Shown here piece by piece: positions 53,523 to 62,407 of a stretch of 64,000 nucleotides of DNA. Position numbers and translations under genes: made by a program. The notes under the pieces were generated by a model. The model made no database searches, was not told where the DNA came from, and saw nothing but the letters and a program-made list of their open reading frames with translations. Location: positions 1-64,000 of the forward strand of contig OMZV01000010.1 in NCBI GenBank assembly GCA_900315635.1. The letters are read 5' to 3'. The stretch is from an uncultured Prevotella sp. GTDB taxonomy: Bacteria; Bacteroidota; Bacteroidia; Bacteroidales; Bacteroidaceae. Each line of letters opens with the position of its first letter. The stretch's first letter is position 1.

Positions 53523-56500
53523 TTAGTCCATCTTACCGCCCTTAAGCTGGTAGCGGTTCATGAACTGACTGTAAGAAGCCTGCTGCTTAGAGCACCAGTC
53601 AGGATCTGTCTGCTCGGTAATCTTCAGAAGGTTGGTCATGACATAACCCAACTGTACTCTGCAATTGTCCATACTCATGTTGAAGCCACGGTCGCCAAGA
53701 CTCAAGTAGTAGTTGAGGTACTGGCTGGCAGTCTTCCAGAGCTGGTCGGCAAGTTTGCGTCCCTTGTCCTTCTTGCCGAGGAGATACCAAGCCTGAGCGA
53801 TGCTCATGTCGCCTGCCATTGCGTTGGCTGGAACATTGTAGTAAGGTATTTCCTTCTCGGCTTTCTCAAGAACCTTCAGGGCACGACCCTTGTCGTTCTT
53901 CTGGATAAGAGCCAGTGCCAACTGAGCCATCAGACGACGGTGAGTGTAGCACATGCGCATAACTGTCTGGTCGATGTAGAGACCCGGACGAGACAATCCA
54001 CCGAAGCGGAAGCGGTTCATGACAGCATCGTAGGTCTTGTCGACATCGATGTTATTGTTCGGGTCGACATTGTAAGGAACGATACGGTTAGCCAATCCTT
54101 CCTGCAACTGGTTGTCGGCAAGTCCGGCGTAAGCGTCGGAGCCAACGGTGGTCGCAATGTACAGAGGACGAGTCCAGTTGGCATTGGCGAGCATCTCAAG
54201 CATCATCAGGTTAGACTTAATGAGAGAGCTGTGACCAGCAAGTGAGATAACCATGCGGTCAGGGATAGAATCCTTGTTGATCTGCATGCCACTCTTCAGG
54301 ACAGCGTTCTTGTCGACGGTTAGATAGAGGGTGTCTGTCGGGATGACATTCAGAGCCTGACGCATCTCGTCGTCGGAGTTGAATCCGTAGAGTTGCTTGA
54401 GAATCTCCTTCTGCTTTGGCGAGAAGTCGTTGCGAACCCAGTACTTAAGGATGTTCTTAAGTTCGTATGGGTTGTCGCCGAATACTTCCTTAGCCTGCTG
54501 AGGATAGTTCTTATAGAGGTCGGCAATGTCGTCCTTCATATCCGGATTGACACGGACATATTCGTTAGTGCCTGTTACATACTCCAGACGCTTCCATGTT
54601 ATAGGAGCTGGCTTAGAGTCGTAAGCCGGACGGAGCATCTGGTCGATGTACCAGTCGGTGCTCAGATAACTGAGGTTGCAGACGCGGAACTCAGTGCCTT
54701 GACCCTCAACTTCCTGGTTGTACCAGAGTGGGAAGGTATCGTTATCACCATTGGTATAGATGATGGCGTTGCTCTTCGGCTGAAGGCTCATCAGATAGTT
54801 GCGTCCGAAGTCACGGCAGGTGTAGCGGTTAGAGCGGTCGTGGTCGTCCCAGTTCTGCGAGCCCATCTGAATAGGAACAAACAGGGCAAGGATAGAGACA
54901 ACGGCTGCTACAGCTACAGGCTGAATCTTCAGCTTCTTGAGCCAGTCGATGATGGCTGCTACTCCAAGTCCGCACCATATTGCGAAGGCATAGAAAGAAC
55001 CGGCGTAAGCGTAGTCACGCTCACGTGGCTGACTCGGTGTCTGGTTCAGATAGAATACGATGGCAAGTCCGGTCATGAAGAACAGGAAGCATACTACCCA
55101 GAACTGCTGGATGCCACGCTTGCCACGGAATGCCTGCCAGAAGAGTCCGATAAGACCAAGAAGCAGAGGCAGTCCATAATAGACATTGTGTCCCTTGTTT
55201 CCGGTCGGATTCTTTACAGGATCGTAAGCCTTAAGCTCATCAGGCAGAAGGCTCTGGTCGCCATACATGGCATTGTCGATGAACGGAATACCTGTAATCC
55301 AGTTGCCGTGCTCGAGTTCGCCATTGCCCTGAACATCGTTCTGACGTCCGCAGAAGTTCCACATGAAGTAACGCCAGTACATGAAGTTGCACTGATAAGA
55401 GAGGAAGAAACGGATGTTCTCGCCCTGTGTAGGAATCTCTACACCGTCGCCGGCATCACGCTTGTCGACTCCACCCATCCAAGACTCATACTCGTTGGCA
55501 TGGGCCTGGTCATACATACGTGGGAACAGCATGTTCTCAGCGTATTTGTACTTGTCCTTATGAGTAGGAATGAAGTATGAGTCAGGCTCGTTAGGGTTAG
55601 CCTTCTCCTTCTTCTCGTATATAGGGGCGCCATTCTCAACGTCAGGAGCCTGCATGCCCTCGCCAACCGGATGGTAAGAGAGCTGTGAGGTGTAAGCCTG
55701 TCCGTAGAAGAGTGGATGGTCGCCATACTGGTCACGGCTGAGGTAGTTGCCGAGAGTGAAGATGTCCTCAGGAGAGTTCTGATCCATTGGAGGGTTGGCT
55801 GTAGAGCGGATGATGATGAGGGCGTAAGATGAATAGCCGATCATCAGCATGAGCATACAGAGCAGGGCAGTGTTCTTGACACGTGATGTGATGATGTTCT
55901 TGAACTTCTTGAGAACGAACCAAAGAATGGCAAGAACGATTGCACCGGTGAAGAATGCGCCCCAGCCAAAGCCGTAGAACGGGATGCCAAGCAGGGCTAC
56001 GGCAACAAGGAAGGCGATATTCTCACGCTTTACGCTCTTGTTGGTGTAGGTCTCATAGATAGCCCAGAGTACTCCGGCAATGAGCACGATGATATAGATA
56101 ATCGTACCAGTGTTGAAAGGCATGCCAAGGGTATTGGTGAAGAACAGCTCAAACCAGCCGCCGACGGTTATAATGCCCGGTACGACTCCGTAAAGCACGG
56201 CTGCAACAAGTACAAACGAGATGAGCAGAGCGATGATAGAGCCTTTGAGGTTGGCATTAGGCCATTTCTTATAGTAGAATACCAATACGATAGCCGGTAT
56301 GCACAGCAAGTTCAGCAAGTGGACACCAATTGACAGACCTGTCATGTAGGTGATGAGCACCAGCCAACGGTCGCTGTGAGGCTCGTCGGCATGCTCCTCC
56401 CACTTGAGGATAAGCCAGAACACAACGGCGGTGAAGGCTGACGAGTAAGCATAAACCTCACCCTCGACAGCTGAGAACCAGAATGTGTCGCTGAAGCAGT

Positions 56501-56891
56501 AGATGAGCGAACCGACAAGTGCAGAACCCTCGATGGCGATTGCCTTGCTCAGTGTAGGAGTGTCGCCGTCGCGGACGATGAGTCTACGTGTCAGATGACT
56601 GATTGTCCAGAAGAGGAACATGATACAGGTGGCACTCAACAGGGCGCTCATCGTGTTGACCATCTTGGCAACAAGTGTCGGGTCGTTGACAAACTGTGTG
56701 AAGAGATTGGCTGTAAGCATGAAGAATGGTGCCCCAGGTGGGTGGCCAATTTCAAGCTTGTAGGCTGTTGTGATGAACTCAGGGCAATCCCAGAAAGAGG
56801 CTGTCGGTTCAATGGTCGAGCAATAGACGAATGCGGCTATGGCAAACACAACCCATCCGACAATGCAGTCCACTAACTTAAATTGTTTCAT
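53523..56891 (-). CDS. DUF2723 membrane protein (glycosyltransferase 117-like)
   Basis: 1122 residues. About a dozen TM helices in the first ~650 residues with the family motif DCPEFITTAYKLEIGHPPGA (acidic plus HPPG), as in Bacteroidetes DUF2723 proteins placed near protein O-mannosyltransferases. A large soluble C-terminal part follows, with helical repeats (TPR-like: GDMSIAQAWYLLGKKDKG, ALALIQKNDKGRALKVLEKA). A lipid-linked-sugar transferase acting on exported proteins is plausible, not shown. It has a good promoter at 56932-56962. Confidence 0.8.
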   Translation of the reverse strand: MKQFKLVDCIVGWVVFAIAAFVYCSTIEPTASFWDCPEFITTAYKLEIGHPPGAPFFMLTANLFTQFVNDPTLVAKMVNTMSALLSATCIMFLFWTISHLTRRLIVRDGDTPTLSKAIAIEGSALVGSLIYCFSDTFWFSAVEGEVYAYSSAFTAVVFWLILKWEEHADEPHSDRWLVLITYMTGLSIGVHLLNLLCIPAIVLVFYYKKWPNANLKGSIIALLISFVLVAAVLYGVVPGIITVGGWFELFFTNTLGMPFNTGTIIYIIVLIAGVLWAIYETYTNKSVKRENIAFLVAVALLGIPFYGFGWGAFFTGAIVLAILWFVLKKFKNIITSRVKNTALLCMLMLMIGYSSYALIIIRSTANPPMDQNSPEDIFTLGNYLSRDQYGDHPLFYGQAYTSQLSYHPVGEGMQAPDVENGAPIYEKKEKANPNEPDSYFIPTHKDKYKYAENMLFPRMYDQAHANEYESWMGGVDKRDAGDGVEIPTQGENIRFFLSYQCNFMYWRYFMWNFCGRQNDVQGNGELEHGNWITGIPFIDNAMYGDQSLLPDELKAYDPVKNPTGNKGHNVYYGLPLLLGLIGLFWQAFRGKRGIQQFWVVCFLFFMTGLAIVFYLNQTPSQPRERDYAYAGSFYAFAIWCGLGVAAIIDWLKKLKIQPVAVAAVVSILALFVPIQMGSQNWDDHDRSNRYTCRDFGRNYLMSLQPKSNAIIYTNGDNDTFPLWYNQEVEGQGTEFRVCNLSYLSTDWYIDQMLRPAYDSKPAPITWKRLEYVTGTNEYVRVNPDMKDDIADLYKNYPQQAKEVFGDNPYELKNILKYWVRNDFSPKQKEILKQLYGFNSDDEMRQALNVIPTDTLYLTVDKNAVLKSGMQINKDSIPDRMVISLAGHSSLIKSNLMMLEMLANANWTRPLYIATTVGSDAYAGLADNQLQEGLANRIVPYNVDPNNNIDVDKTYDAVMNRFRFGGLSRPGLYIDQTVMRMCYTHRRLMAQLALALIQKNDKGRALKVLEKAEKEIPYYNVPANAMAGDMSIAQAWYLLGKKDKGRKLADQLWKTASQYLNYYLSLGDRGFNMSMDNCRVQLGYVMTNLLKITEQTDPDWCSKQQASYSQFMNRYQLKGGKMD

Positions 56892-56931
56892 TATTAAATT
56901 TAAAATGATGTTATTTCGAAATAATTTGGTG

Positions 56932-56962
56932 CAAAGGTAGTGAATTCAATGCAAAATGCAAA
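56932..56962 (-). promoter_or_regulatory. Promoter of the DUF2723 gene
   Basis: Minus strand TTTG (56962-56959), 19 bp, TACCTTTG (56939-56932). A tandem AT repeat lies directly upstream. Confidence 0.75.
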
Positions 56963-57055
56963 ATTCTATATTCAAAATTATGTTTACTTCATAATTTTGT
57001 ACTTTGAACATTGAATTTTGAGCATTGAACTTTTAATTTTCAATTTTCAATTTTC
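56940..57055. repeat. AT-rich tandem repeat (ATTGAA/CAATTTT type)
   Basis: Runs of GAATTCAATGCAAAATGCAA, ATTGAATTTTGAGCATTGAA and repeated CAATTTT fill the gap between the DUF2723 and DedA-like genes. Related to tracts at 7377 and 63935. Confidence 0.65.
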
Positions 57056-57509
57056 AATTAAACAATAGTCCTACGCTGCCCATTAATATAATGTAGCGGA
57101 GTAGTTTGCCGATTGTAATCGACAAGAAAGAGATGAATTTATTGGCACGGGTATAGCCTAGAAGGATGGTTATGGCAGAGCCGATGATTGGCAGGAAAGC
57201 GAAAAAGCCAATCCATGCTCCGTGGTTACCCATGAACTTCTGGGCCTTGACAAGTGATTCCCGTTTGACATGGAGATATTTCTCGACCCACACCAGTTTG
57301 CCGAGGCTGCCTATGAAATAATTGAACAATGAGCCACCGACGTTGCCTATTGTACCATAGATAACCAGTGGCACAGGCTTCAGTCCGGCGGCAAGCAGTC
57401 CTAGCATGACTGCCTCGGACGAGAATGGAAAGAAACTTCCGGCGAGGAATGCGGCGATGAGCATTCCCCAATAGCCGTAGTTGAGAAGGAATGCGCTTAT
57501 GGTATCCAT
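57054..57509 (-). CDS. YqaA/DedA-like SNARE-associated membrane protein
   Basis: 151 residues from the ATG at 57509 (MDTISAFLLNYGYWGMLIAA); the longer frame to 57572 lies inside the upstream gene. Motifs FLAGSFFPFSSEAVMLGLLA and GNVGGSLFNYFIGSLGK are typical of small DedA-family proteins implicated in lipid handling or proton balance. Role not established. It starts within the end of the preceding membrane gene (13-bp overlap). Confidence 0.82.
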   Translation of the reverse strand: MDTISAFLLNYGYWGMLIAAFLAGSFFPFSSEAVMLGLLAAGLKPVPLVIYGTIGNVGGSLFNYFIGSLGKLVWVEKYLHVKRESLVKAQKFMGNHGAWIGFFAFLPIIGSAITILLGYTRANKFISFLSITIGKLLRYIILMGSVGLLFN

Positions 57510-58456
57510 ATATTGTAAGCACAGATTACGACAGCCAGAACCAGCAGTGAGATGAAGTACCAGTTGGTCCACTTGGTATGGGTGAGGGCAATGAAATGAC
57601 CGATAAGCGGGGCTGTGTTGACAGCGAGTATACCATAGAGGAACCGGAACTGCTGTGGCTGGAGAATGATGAAGACAAGTGTCAGGGCGTCGATTGCTAT
57701 GAATGTCTCATAGAGCAACCGCGTGCGGATATTGTCCTGATGGGCTTTGTTGGCGAAATGGAGCATTCCCGTCACGGCGAGCAAAATGATGAACGCAAAG
57801 GTTACCAGCTCGTGGGTCGTCAGAACGCTGAGGTTGGCTATGTGTCCGAATGAAATGATATTGGTGAAATGCTCGACAAATGCTGACACATTGTCAGTGA
57901 ATGCATACCACGCGAATGTAAACCAATACGGGGTAATGACGCCAAGCAATGAGGCAATGAAATTGCGGAAGTTCATTGCCAGCAGGTTGGTAGCCGTGAC
58001 TATCCACAGGAAAGGCAGGAAGAACAACGCCTGAACCCAGAAGACGCTTGCCAAGCCGAGTGCCAGATAGGCATAGAAAATCCAGCCGGGTGAGTTCTTG
58101 TCCTGATAACAGCGGAAAAGGAAGGTGTAACAGATGGCAGCACAGAGCGTTACCAGTGCCGGACTGATGTCGGCAAAGAGGAATGTAGCCACTGACGTGA
58201 TGGCAAGATAGGAGCACATTATCATTCGGCTGTAGATGCGGATGAGGGCATTGGTGCTGTTGAGCTGCCCCATCATTATAGCCGTCATGGCTATGCAAAC
58301 GAAGCTGATAACGATGTTCGGCTCAAACGTACGGAGTCCTGCCGCCAGCCAGATGACCAGGGCAATAATACTAGTGCGAAGAGCCGACCAGCGACTCTCC
58401 GCAACTTTATTCTGAAAACGCTTGTGTTCTATAGATGCAAATACTTGCTTCTCCAC
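57497..58456 (-). CDS. Conserved membrane protein of unknown function
   Basis: Eight to ten TM helices (for example TSIIALVIWLAAGLRTF, VTLCAAICYTFLF, WIVTATNLLAMNFRNFIASL, WYFISLLVLAVVICAY). No family name is certain. The start is a problem: the frame extends to 58546, but that part translates tandem repeat DNA. I give the GTG at 58456 (319 residues, then EKQVFASIEH) as the likeliest start; ATG at 58525 or 58546 would add a repeat-encoded N-terminus. Overlaps the DedA-like gene. Confidence 0.65.
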   Translation of the reverse strand: MEKQVFASIEHKRFQNKVAESRWSALRTSIIALVIWLAAGLRTFEPNIVISFVCIAMTAIMMGQLNSTNALIRIYSRMIMCSYLAITSVATFLFADISPALVTLCAAICYTFLFRCYQDKNSPGWIFYAYLALGLASVFWVQALFFLPFLWIVTATNLLAMNFRNFIASLLGVITPYWFTFAWYAFTDNVSAFVEHFTNIISFGHIANLSVLTTHELVTFAFIILLAVTGMLHFANKAHQDNIRTRLLYETFIAIDALTLVFIILQPQQFRFLYGILAVNTAPLIGHFIALTHTKWTNWYFISLLVLAVVICAYNIWIP

Positions 58457-58465
58457 CTTTTTTCT

Positions 58466-58576
58466 AATATTGAATGTTGAATGTGGAGTGTGGAATGTTG
58501 GAATTGAACATTGAACATTGAACATTGAAAATTCAACACTCAACATTCAACATTCAACATTCAACATTCAACATTC
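58466..58576. repeat. Heptamer tandem repeat tract (TTGAATG/CATTCAA)
   Basis: From 58466 to 58492 copies of TTGAATG-like heptamers, then GAACATT repeats (58505-58530) and AACATTC repeats (58543-58575). The outer parts are reverse complements of each other, so a large imperfect hairpin is possible between purD and the next gene. Confidence 0.8.
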
Positions 58577-58584
58577 CTCACTCA

Positions 58585-59853
58585 CTATAGGTCTTGTCCG
58601 ATGTCACGACGGAAGTACTTGTCCTTGAACTCAATCTTCTGAGCCTCATGGAACGACTTCTGCAGAGCCTCTTCCTTGTCCTTGCCGTAAGAAGAGACAG
58701 CAATGACACGACCGCCATCAGTGACAACCTGTCCGTCTTTCAGTGCAGTGCCGGAATGGAAGACGACAGAGCCTTCAACCTTGTCGATGCCTGTGATAGG
58801 ATAGCCCTTGACATACTTCTGTGGGTAACCGCCGCTGACGAGCATGACACAGACGGCTGCACGGTCGTCGAACTCGATAGGACGCTTGTCGAGGTCGCCA
58901 TTGGCAACACCCTCGAAGAGGTCGACGATGTCGCTCTTCAGGCGAAGCATAACGGTCTCGGTCTCCGGGTCGCCCATGCGGCAGTTGTACTCGATAACCA
59001 TCGGGTCGCCATTGACATTGATAAGTCCGAAGAAGATGAAGCCCTTGTAGTCGATACCCTCTTCCTTCAGTCCCTCGACAGTCGGACGGATGATGCGGTC
59101 TTCAACCTTCTGCATCCACTCTTTAGTTGCGAATGGAACTGGCGAAACGGAACCCATACCACCGGTATTCAGACCAGTGTCGTGTTCGCCGATGCGCTTA
59201 TAGTCCTTTGCCTCCGGCAGAATCTTGTAGTGGTCGCCGTCGGTCAGAACGAATACTGAGCACTCGATACCGCTGAGGAACTGCTCAATGACAACCTTTG
59301 CGCTGGCATTGCCAAACATACCGCCGAGCATGTCCTTGAATTCCTTCTTCGCTTCTTCGAGAGTCGGAACGATGAGCACACCCTTACCGGCTGCCAGTCC
59401 GTCGGCTTTCAGAACGTAAGGTGGCTGCAGTGTCTCAAGGAATTTCAGTCCCTCTTCAACCGTTGTGCCGTCGAATGTTTCGTAAGCGGCTGTCGGAATG
59501 TTATGACGCTTCATGAATCCCTTGGCAAAGTCCTTTGAGCCTTCGAGCTCGGCACCAGCCTTGCTAGGACCGATGACAGGAATGTCCTTTGTCCGTGGGT
59601 CGTTCTTGAATTCGTCGGCAATACCGCCAACCAATGGTACCTCTGGACCAACTACCAGCATATCAATGTCATGGCTGGCTGCAAAATCCTTCAGCTTGTC
59701 GAATTCATTAACGCCAATAGGAACATTTTCACCTACGCTGTTAGTGCCCGCGTTTCCTGGAGCAATATACAATTTAGAGCATTTCGGACTTTGAGCAATC
59801 TTCCAAGCAAGAGCATGTTCGCGCCCTCCACTTCCAAGTAATAAGATCTTCAT
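58585..59853 (-). CDS. purD: Phosphoribosylamine-glycine ligase
   Basis: Second step of purine synthesis (GAR synthetase), ATP-grasp fold. 422 residues, standard length. N-terminal [33 protein letters not shown]-grasp [12 protein letters not shown] and the metal-binding [11 protein letters not shown] near the end. It begins at 59853, just before the stop of the upstream peptidase gene (59856), so the two are co-transcribed. Confidence 0.97.
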   Translation of the reverse strand: MKILLLGSGGREHALAWKIAQSPKCSKLYIAPGNAGTNSVGENVPIGVNEFDKLKDFAASHDIDMLVVGPEVPLVGGIADEFKNDPRTKDIPVIGPSKAGAELEGSKDFAKGFMKRHNIPTAAYETFDGTTVEEGLKFLETLQPPYVLKADGLAAGKGVLIVPTLEEAKKEFKDMLGGMFGNASAKVVIEQFLSGIECSVFVLTDGDHYKILPEAKDYKRIGEHDTGLNTGGMGSVSPVPFATKEWMQKVEDRIIRPTVEGLKEEGIDYKGFIFFGLINVNGDPMVIEYNCRMGDPETETVMLRLKSDIVDLFEGVANGDLDKRPIEFDDRAAVCVMLVSGGYPQKYVKGYPITGIDKVEGSVVFHSGTALKDGQVVTDGGRVIAVSSYGKDKEEALQKSFHEAQKIEFKDKYFRRDIGQDL

Positions 59854-59855
59854 AT

Positions 59856-62087
59856 TTAACGGTTCTTTAGATAATCCTCAAAATACTGTGTTATCCTCTC
59901 ATGCAGATGGACGGACTGATGACCACGCATGTTGTGGGGCTCACCAGGATAGACGAAGAAGTCGGGCTGAGTGCCGGCGGCGATGCAAGCCTTGAGGAAA
60001 GAGAATGCATGCTGCGGAACGACAACAGGGTCGTTGAGTCCGATGATGATTTGCAGCTTGCCCTTCAAGTCCTTAGCCTTGTAGAGCAATGAAGTCTGAC
60101 GATAGCCCTCGGGGTTAGTCTGCGGAGTGTCCATATAACGCTCGCCATACATAACCTCATACCACTTCCAGTCGATGACAGGGCCACCGGCAACGGCAAC
60201 CTTGAAGACGTCAGGATAGTTAGTAATCAGTGAGATAGTCATGAATCCGCCGAAGCTCCATCCATGAACACCGATGCGGGCAGTATCGACATACGACAGG
60301 GTGCGCAGGAAGTCGACACCCTTCATCTGGTCCTTCATCTCCTCCTGACCGAGGTGGCGGAAGGTAACTTGCTCGAAGTCCTTGCCACGGTTCTCACTGC
60401 CACGGTTGTCGAGGATGAAGAGCACATAGCCCTTCTGAGCCATGTAGGTCTCCCATGAGCGGCTAGCCCAGTGCCAGCGTGCATCGACATTGTGGGCGTG
60501 AGGTCCACCATATACATATACTATTGTAGGATATTTCTTCTTCGGGTCGAAGTTCACCGGTTTTACAAGACGATAATAAAGGTCTGTAACTCCGTCGGCA
60601 GCCTTGATGGTGCCAGTGCTGAACTCGGGCTGGTTGTAGCCCTTCCATGGGTCTGCGGCAGTGAGATATTGGGTGCACTTGCCATTCTCGGTATCGACAA
60701 TGGCAATCTTGCGTGGAACGGTAGGCTCAGAGAAGTTGTCGAGGATGTATCGTCCGCTTGTGCTGATAGAGCCGTTGTGCCAGCCCTTGCCTGAGTTGTC
60801 CATCAGAGCACGCTTGCCGGTCTCAATGTCCACAATCCAAACGTTCTGCTGGATGGGGTTTGCCTCGTTGCTCTCATAGATAATGCTGTGGTGCTTGGTG
60901 TTGAATCCGAGCATATCCATCACAACCCATTTGCCTTTGGTAATCTGCTTCAGCTCCTTGCCGTCCTTATTAAATAGGTATAGGTGGTTGTAGCCGTCCT
61001 TCTGACTCTGCATAACGAACTCGTTGGAGTTCCACGGAAGGAAGACGATAGGGTGGAGAGGTTCGACATATTTGGCGTCGGTCTCACGGTAGAGCTCAGC
61101 AATCTTGTCGCCTGTTGTGGCATTATAACTGACAAGACGGCAGTCGTTCTGGTCGCGGTTGAGCTCGAACATATAGATGGTCTGCTCGTCGGGGCTCCAT
61201 GCAATGTTAGTGAAATAGCGGTCGGTAGGATCGCCAGCCTTAAGGTAAATGGTCTTGCCGGACTTAAGGTCGTAAACTCCTACAGTTACCTTGTGGCTAG
61301 TCTCGCCAGCCATAGGGTATTTCTCGGGTGCCGGTGTGGCAATGCGGCTCTGCCCAGGCTTTGGTGTCCAGTCGACTTCCGGAATATCGACAAGTGGAAA
61401 GTCTGTCACCATCGACTGATCCATGCGGTAGAAGGCGAGTCGGTTGCCCTTGGGACTCCAGAACAGTCCGCCGTTGATGCCGAACTCGTCACGGTGTACG
61501 CTCTGTCCGTAAACGATGTTGCGGGAACCGTCCTCGGTGAGTTTCACCATCTTGCCTTTGCCATCGACGACATATAGCTGATCCTTGGCAACGAATGCTG
61601 TGGCACGTGATGCCGGACTCCACTCTGAGCTCTGCTTCTCATCGCCATAGACGTTGAAACTCTGGTCGGTGTTGAGTGCGCCGGAACGCCAGACGACTTT
61701 CTTTGTCTTGAAGTTATAAAGAATGTGCTCCTTAGTGTTCTCGACACTGATAATCGGCTCGTCGGCATAAGGGAATGTGGCGTTGTAGAGGTGGCGGATA
61801 AGCAGTGAGTCGGCAAGTCCTGCCGCCTTGTTAATCTCGTCGAGACCGACAATCTTTGTCTCCTTGCCATTGGCTTTGTTCACCTCGGCGCAGTAGTCGA
61901 GCTCCTGGCGTATGAGGCGGTCGCCCCACCATGTGGTGTATCTGTTCTCGGGATAGAACTTGTAGGCGTTGACACCTCCGAAGTTCAGGTCCTCAAGAGT
62001 GAATTGCTTCTCCTGTGCCATTGCTGCCGTTGAATTGATAAGGCATGCTATGAGAAATAGTATGCTTGTGTATGTACTTCTTTTCAT
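59856..62087 (-). CDS. DPP-IV-like S9B dipeptidyl peptidase, secreted
   Basis: 743 residues. Signal peptide ([20 protein letters not shown], then AAMAQ), an N-terminal beta-propeller ([36 protein letters not shown]) and a hydrolase domain with S611 in GWSFGG, D686 (GLNDPV) and H718 (GEPHNM). Removes N-terminal dipeptides, typically X-Pro, in the periplasm; with the S9 enzyme at 12481 it gives two such peptidases in the window. purD follows directly. Confidence 0.93.
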   Translation of the reverse strand: MKRSTYTSILFLIACLINSTAAMAQEKQFTLEDLNFGGVNAYKFYPENRYTTWWGDRLIRQELDYCAEVNKANGKETKIVGLDEINKAAGLADSLLIRHLYNATFPYADEPIISVENTKEHILYNFKTKKVVWRSGALNTDQSFNVYGDEKQSSEWSPASRATAFVAKDQLYVVDGKGKMVKLTEDGSRNIVYGQSVHRDEFGINGGLFWSPKGNRLAFYRMDQSMVTDFPLVDIPEVDWTPKPGQSRIATPAPEKYPMAGETSHKVTVGVYDLKSGKTIYLKAGDPTDRYFTNIAWSPDEQTIYMFELNRDQNDCRLVSYNATTGDKIAELYRETDAKYVEPLHPIVFLPWNSNEFVMQSQKDGYNHLYLFNKDGKELKQITKGKWVVMDMLGFNTKHHSIIYESNEANPIQQNVWIVDIETGKRALMDNSGKGWHNGSISTSGRYILDNFSEPTVPRKIAIVDTENGKCTQYLTAADPWKGYNQPEFSTGTIKAADGVTDLYYRLVKPVNFDPKKKYPTIVYVYGGPHAHNVDARWHWASRSWETYMAQKGYVLFILDNRGSENRGKDFEQVTFRHLGQEEMKDQMKGVDFLRTLSYVDTARIGVHGWSFGGFMTISLITNYPDVFKVAVAGGPVIDWKWYEVMYGERYMDTPQTNPEGYRQTSLLYKAKDLKGKLQIIIGLNDPVVVPQHAFSFLKACIAAGTQPDFFVYPGEPHNMRGHQSVHLHERITQYFEDYLKNR

Positions 62088-62407
62088 TATCTATATAATG
62101 CGTTATGGCTTATAACCTCAATTTTATTTAGTTCATTTGTGTCACACTAGCCTCGAAGAGGCTGAACTTTCAGTAACCCCACTCAAGCGGAGCGCAGAGT
62201 GGGGGTGGTAGCAGAGCGCAGAAAAATGGCTCCGTGAGTCGGAGACTCGCAATAGCAGTATGAACTAAATCATACACACTGCGTGTTGTTGTACCTCTTC
62301 GAGGCACGGAGTTAACAGAGTATCCCATGTCCCCTTGTCCCCCACACTGCGGTCGTTTCACTCCCTTGTGTGGGGTTACTAAGATTTTGCCTCTTTGAGG
62401 CTATCAG
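62088..62407. other. 320-bp spacer rich in small palindromes
   Basis: No gene seen. Six or more hairpins: AGCCTCGAAGAGGCT (62149-62163), CCCCACTC/GAGTGGGG (62177-62184/62197-62204), CTCCG/CGGAG (62230-62244) overlapping GAGTC/GACTC, CCTCTTCGAGG (62294-62304), CCCCACAC/GTGTGGGG (62340-62347/62368-62375), GCCTC-TTT-GAGGC (62389-62401). The outermost ones share the GCCTC..GAGGC core, so the whole may be a decayed or repeated element. Confidence 0.6.

Noticed and set aside
54393-55580. 395-residue plus-strand open frame opposite the DUF2723 gene
   Set aside because: It is antisense to a clearly coding gene, has no family motifs, and its codon pattern mirrors the opposite strand.
57510-57572. Upstream start for the DedA-like gene
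   Set aside because: The extra residues overlap deeply with the preceding gene and lack a membrane-protein pattern; the ATG at 57509 begins the conserved segment.
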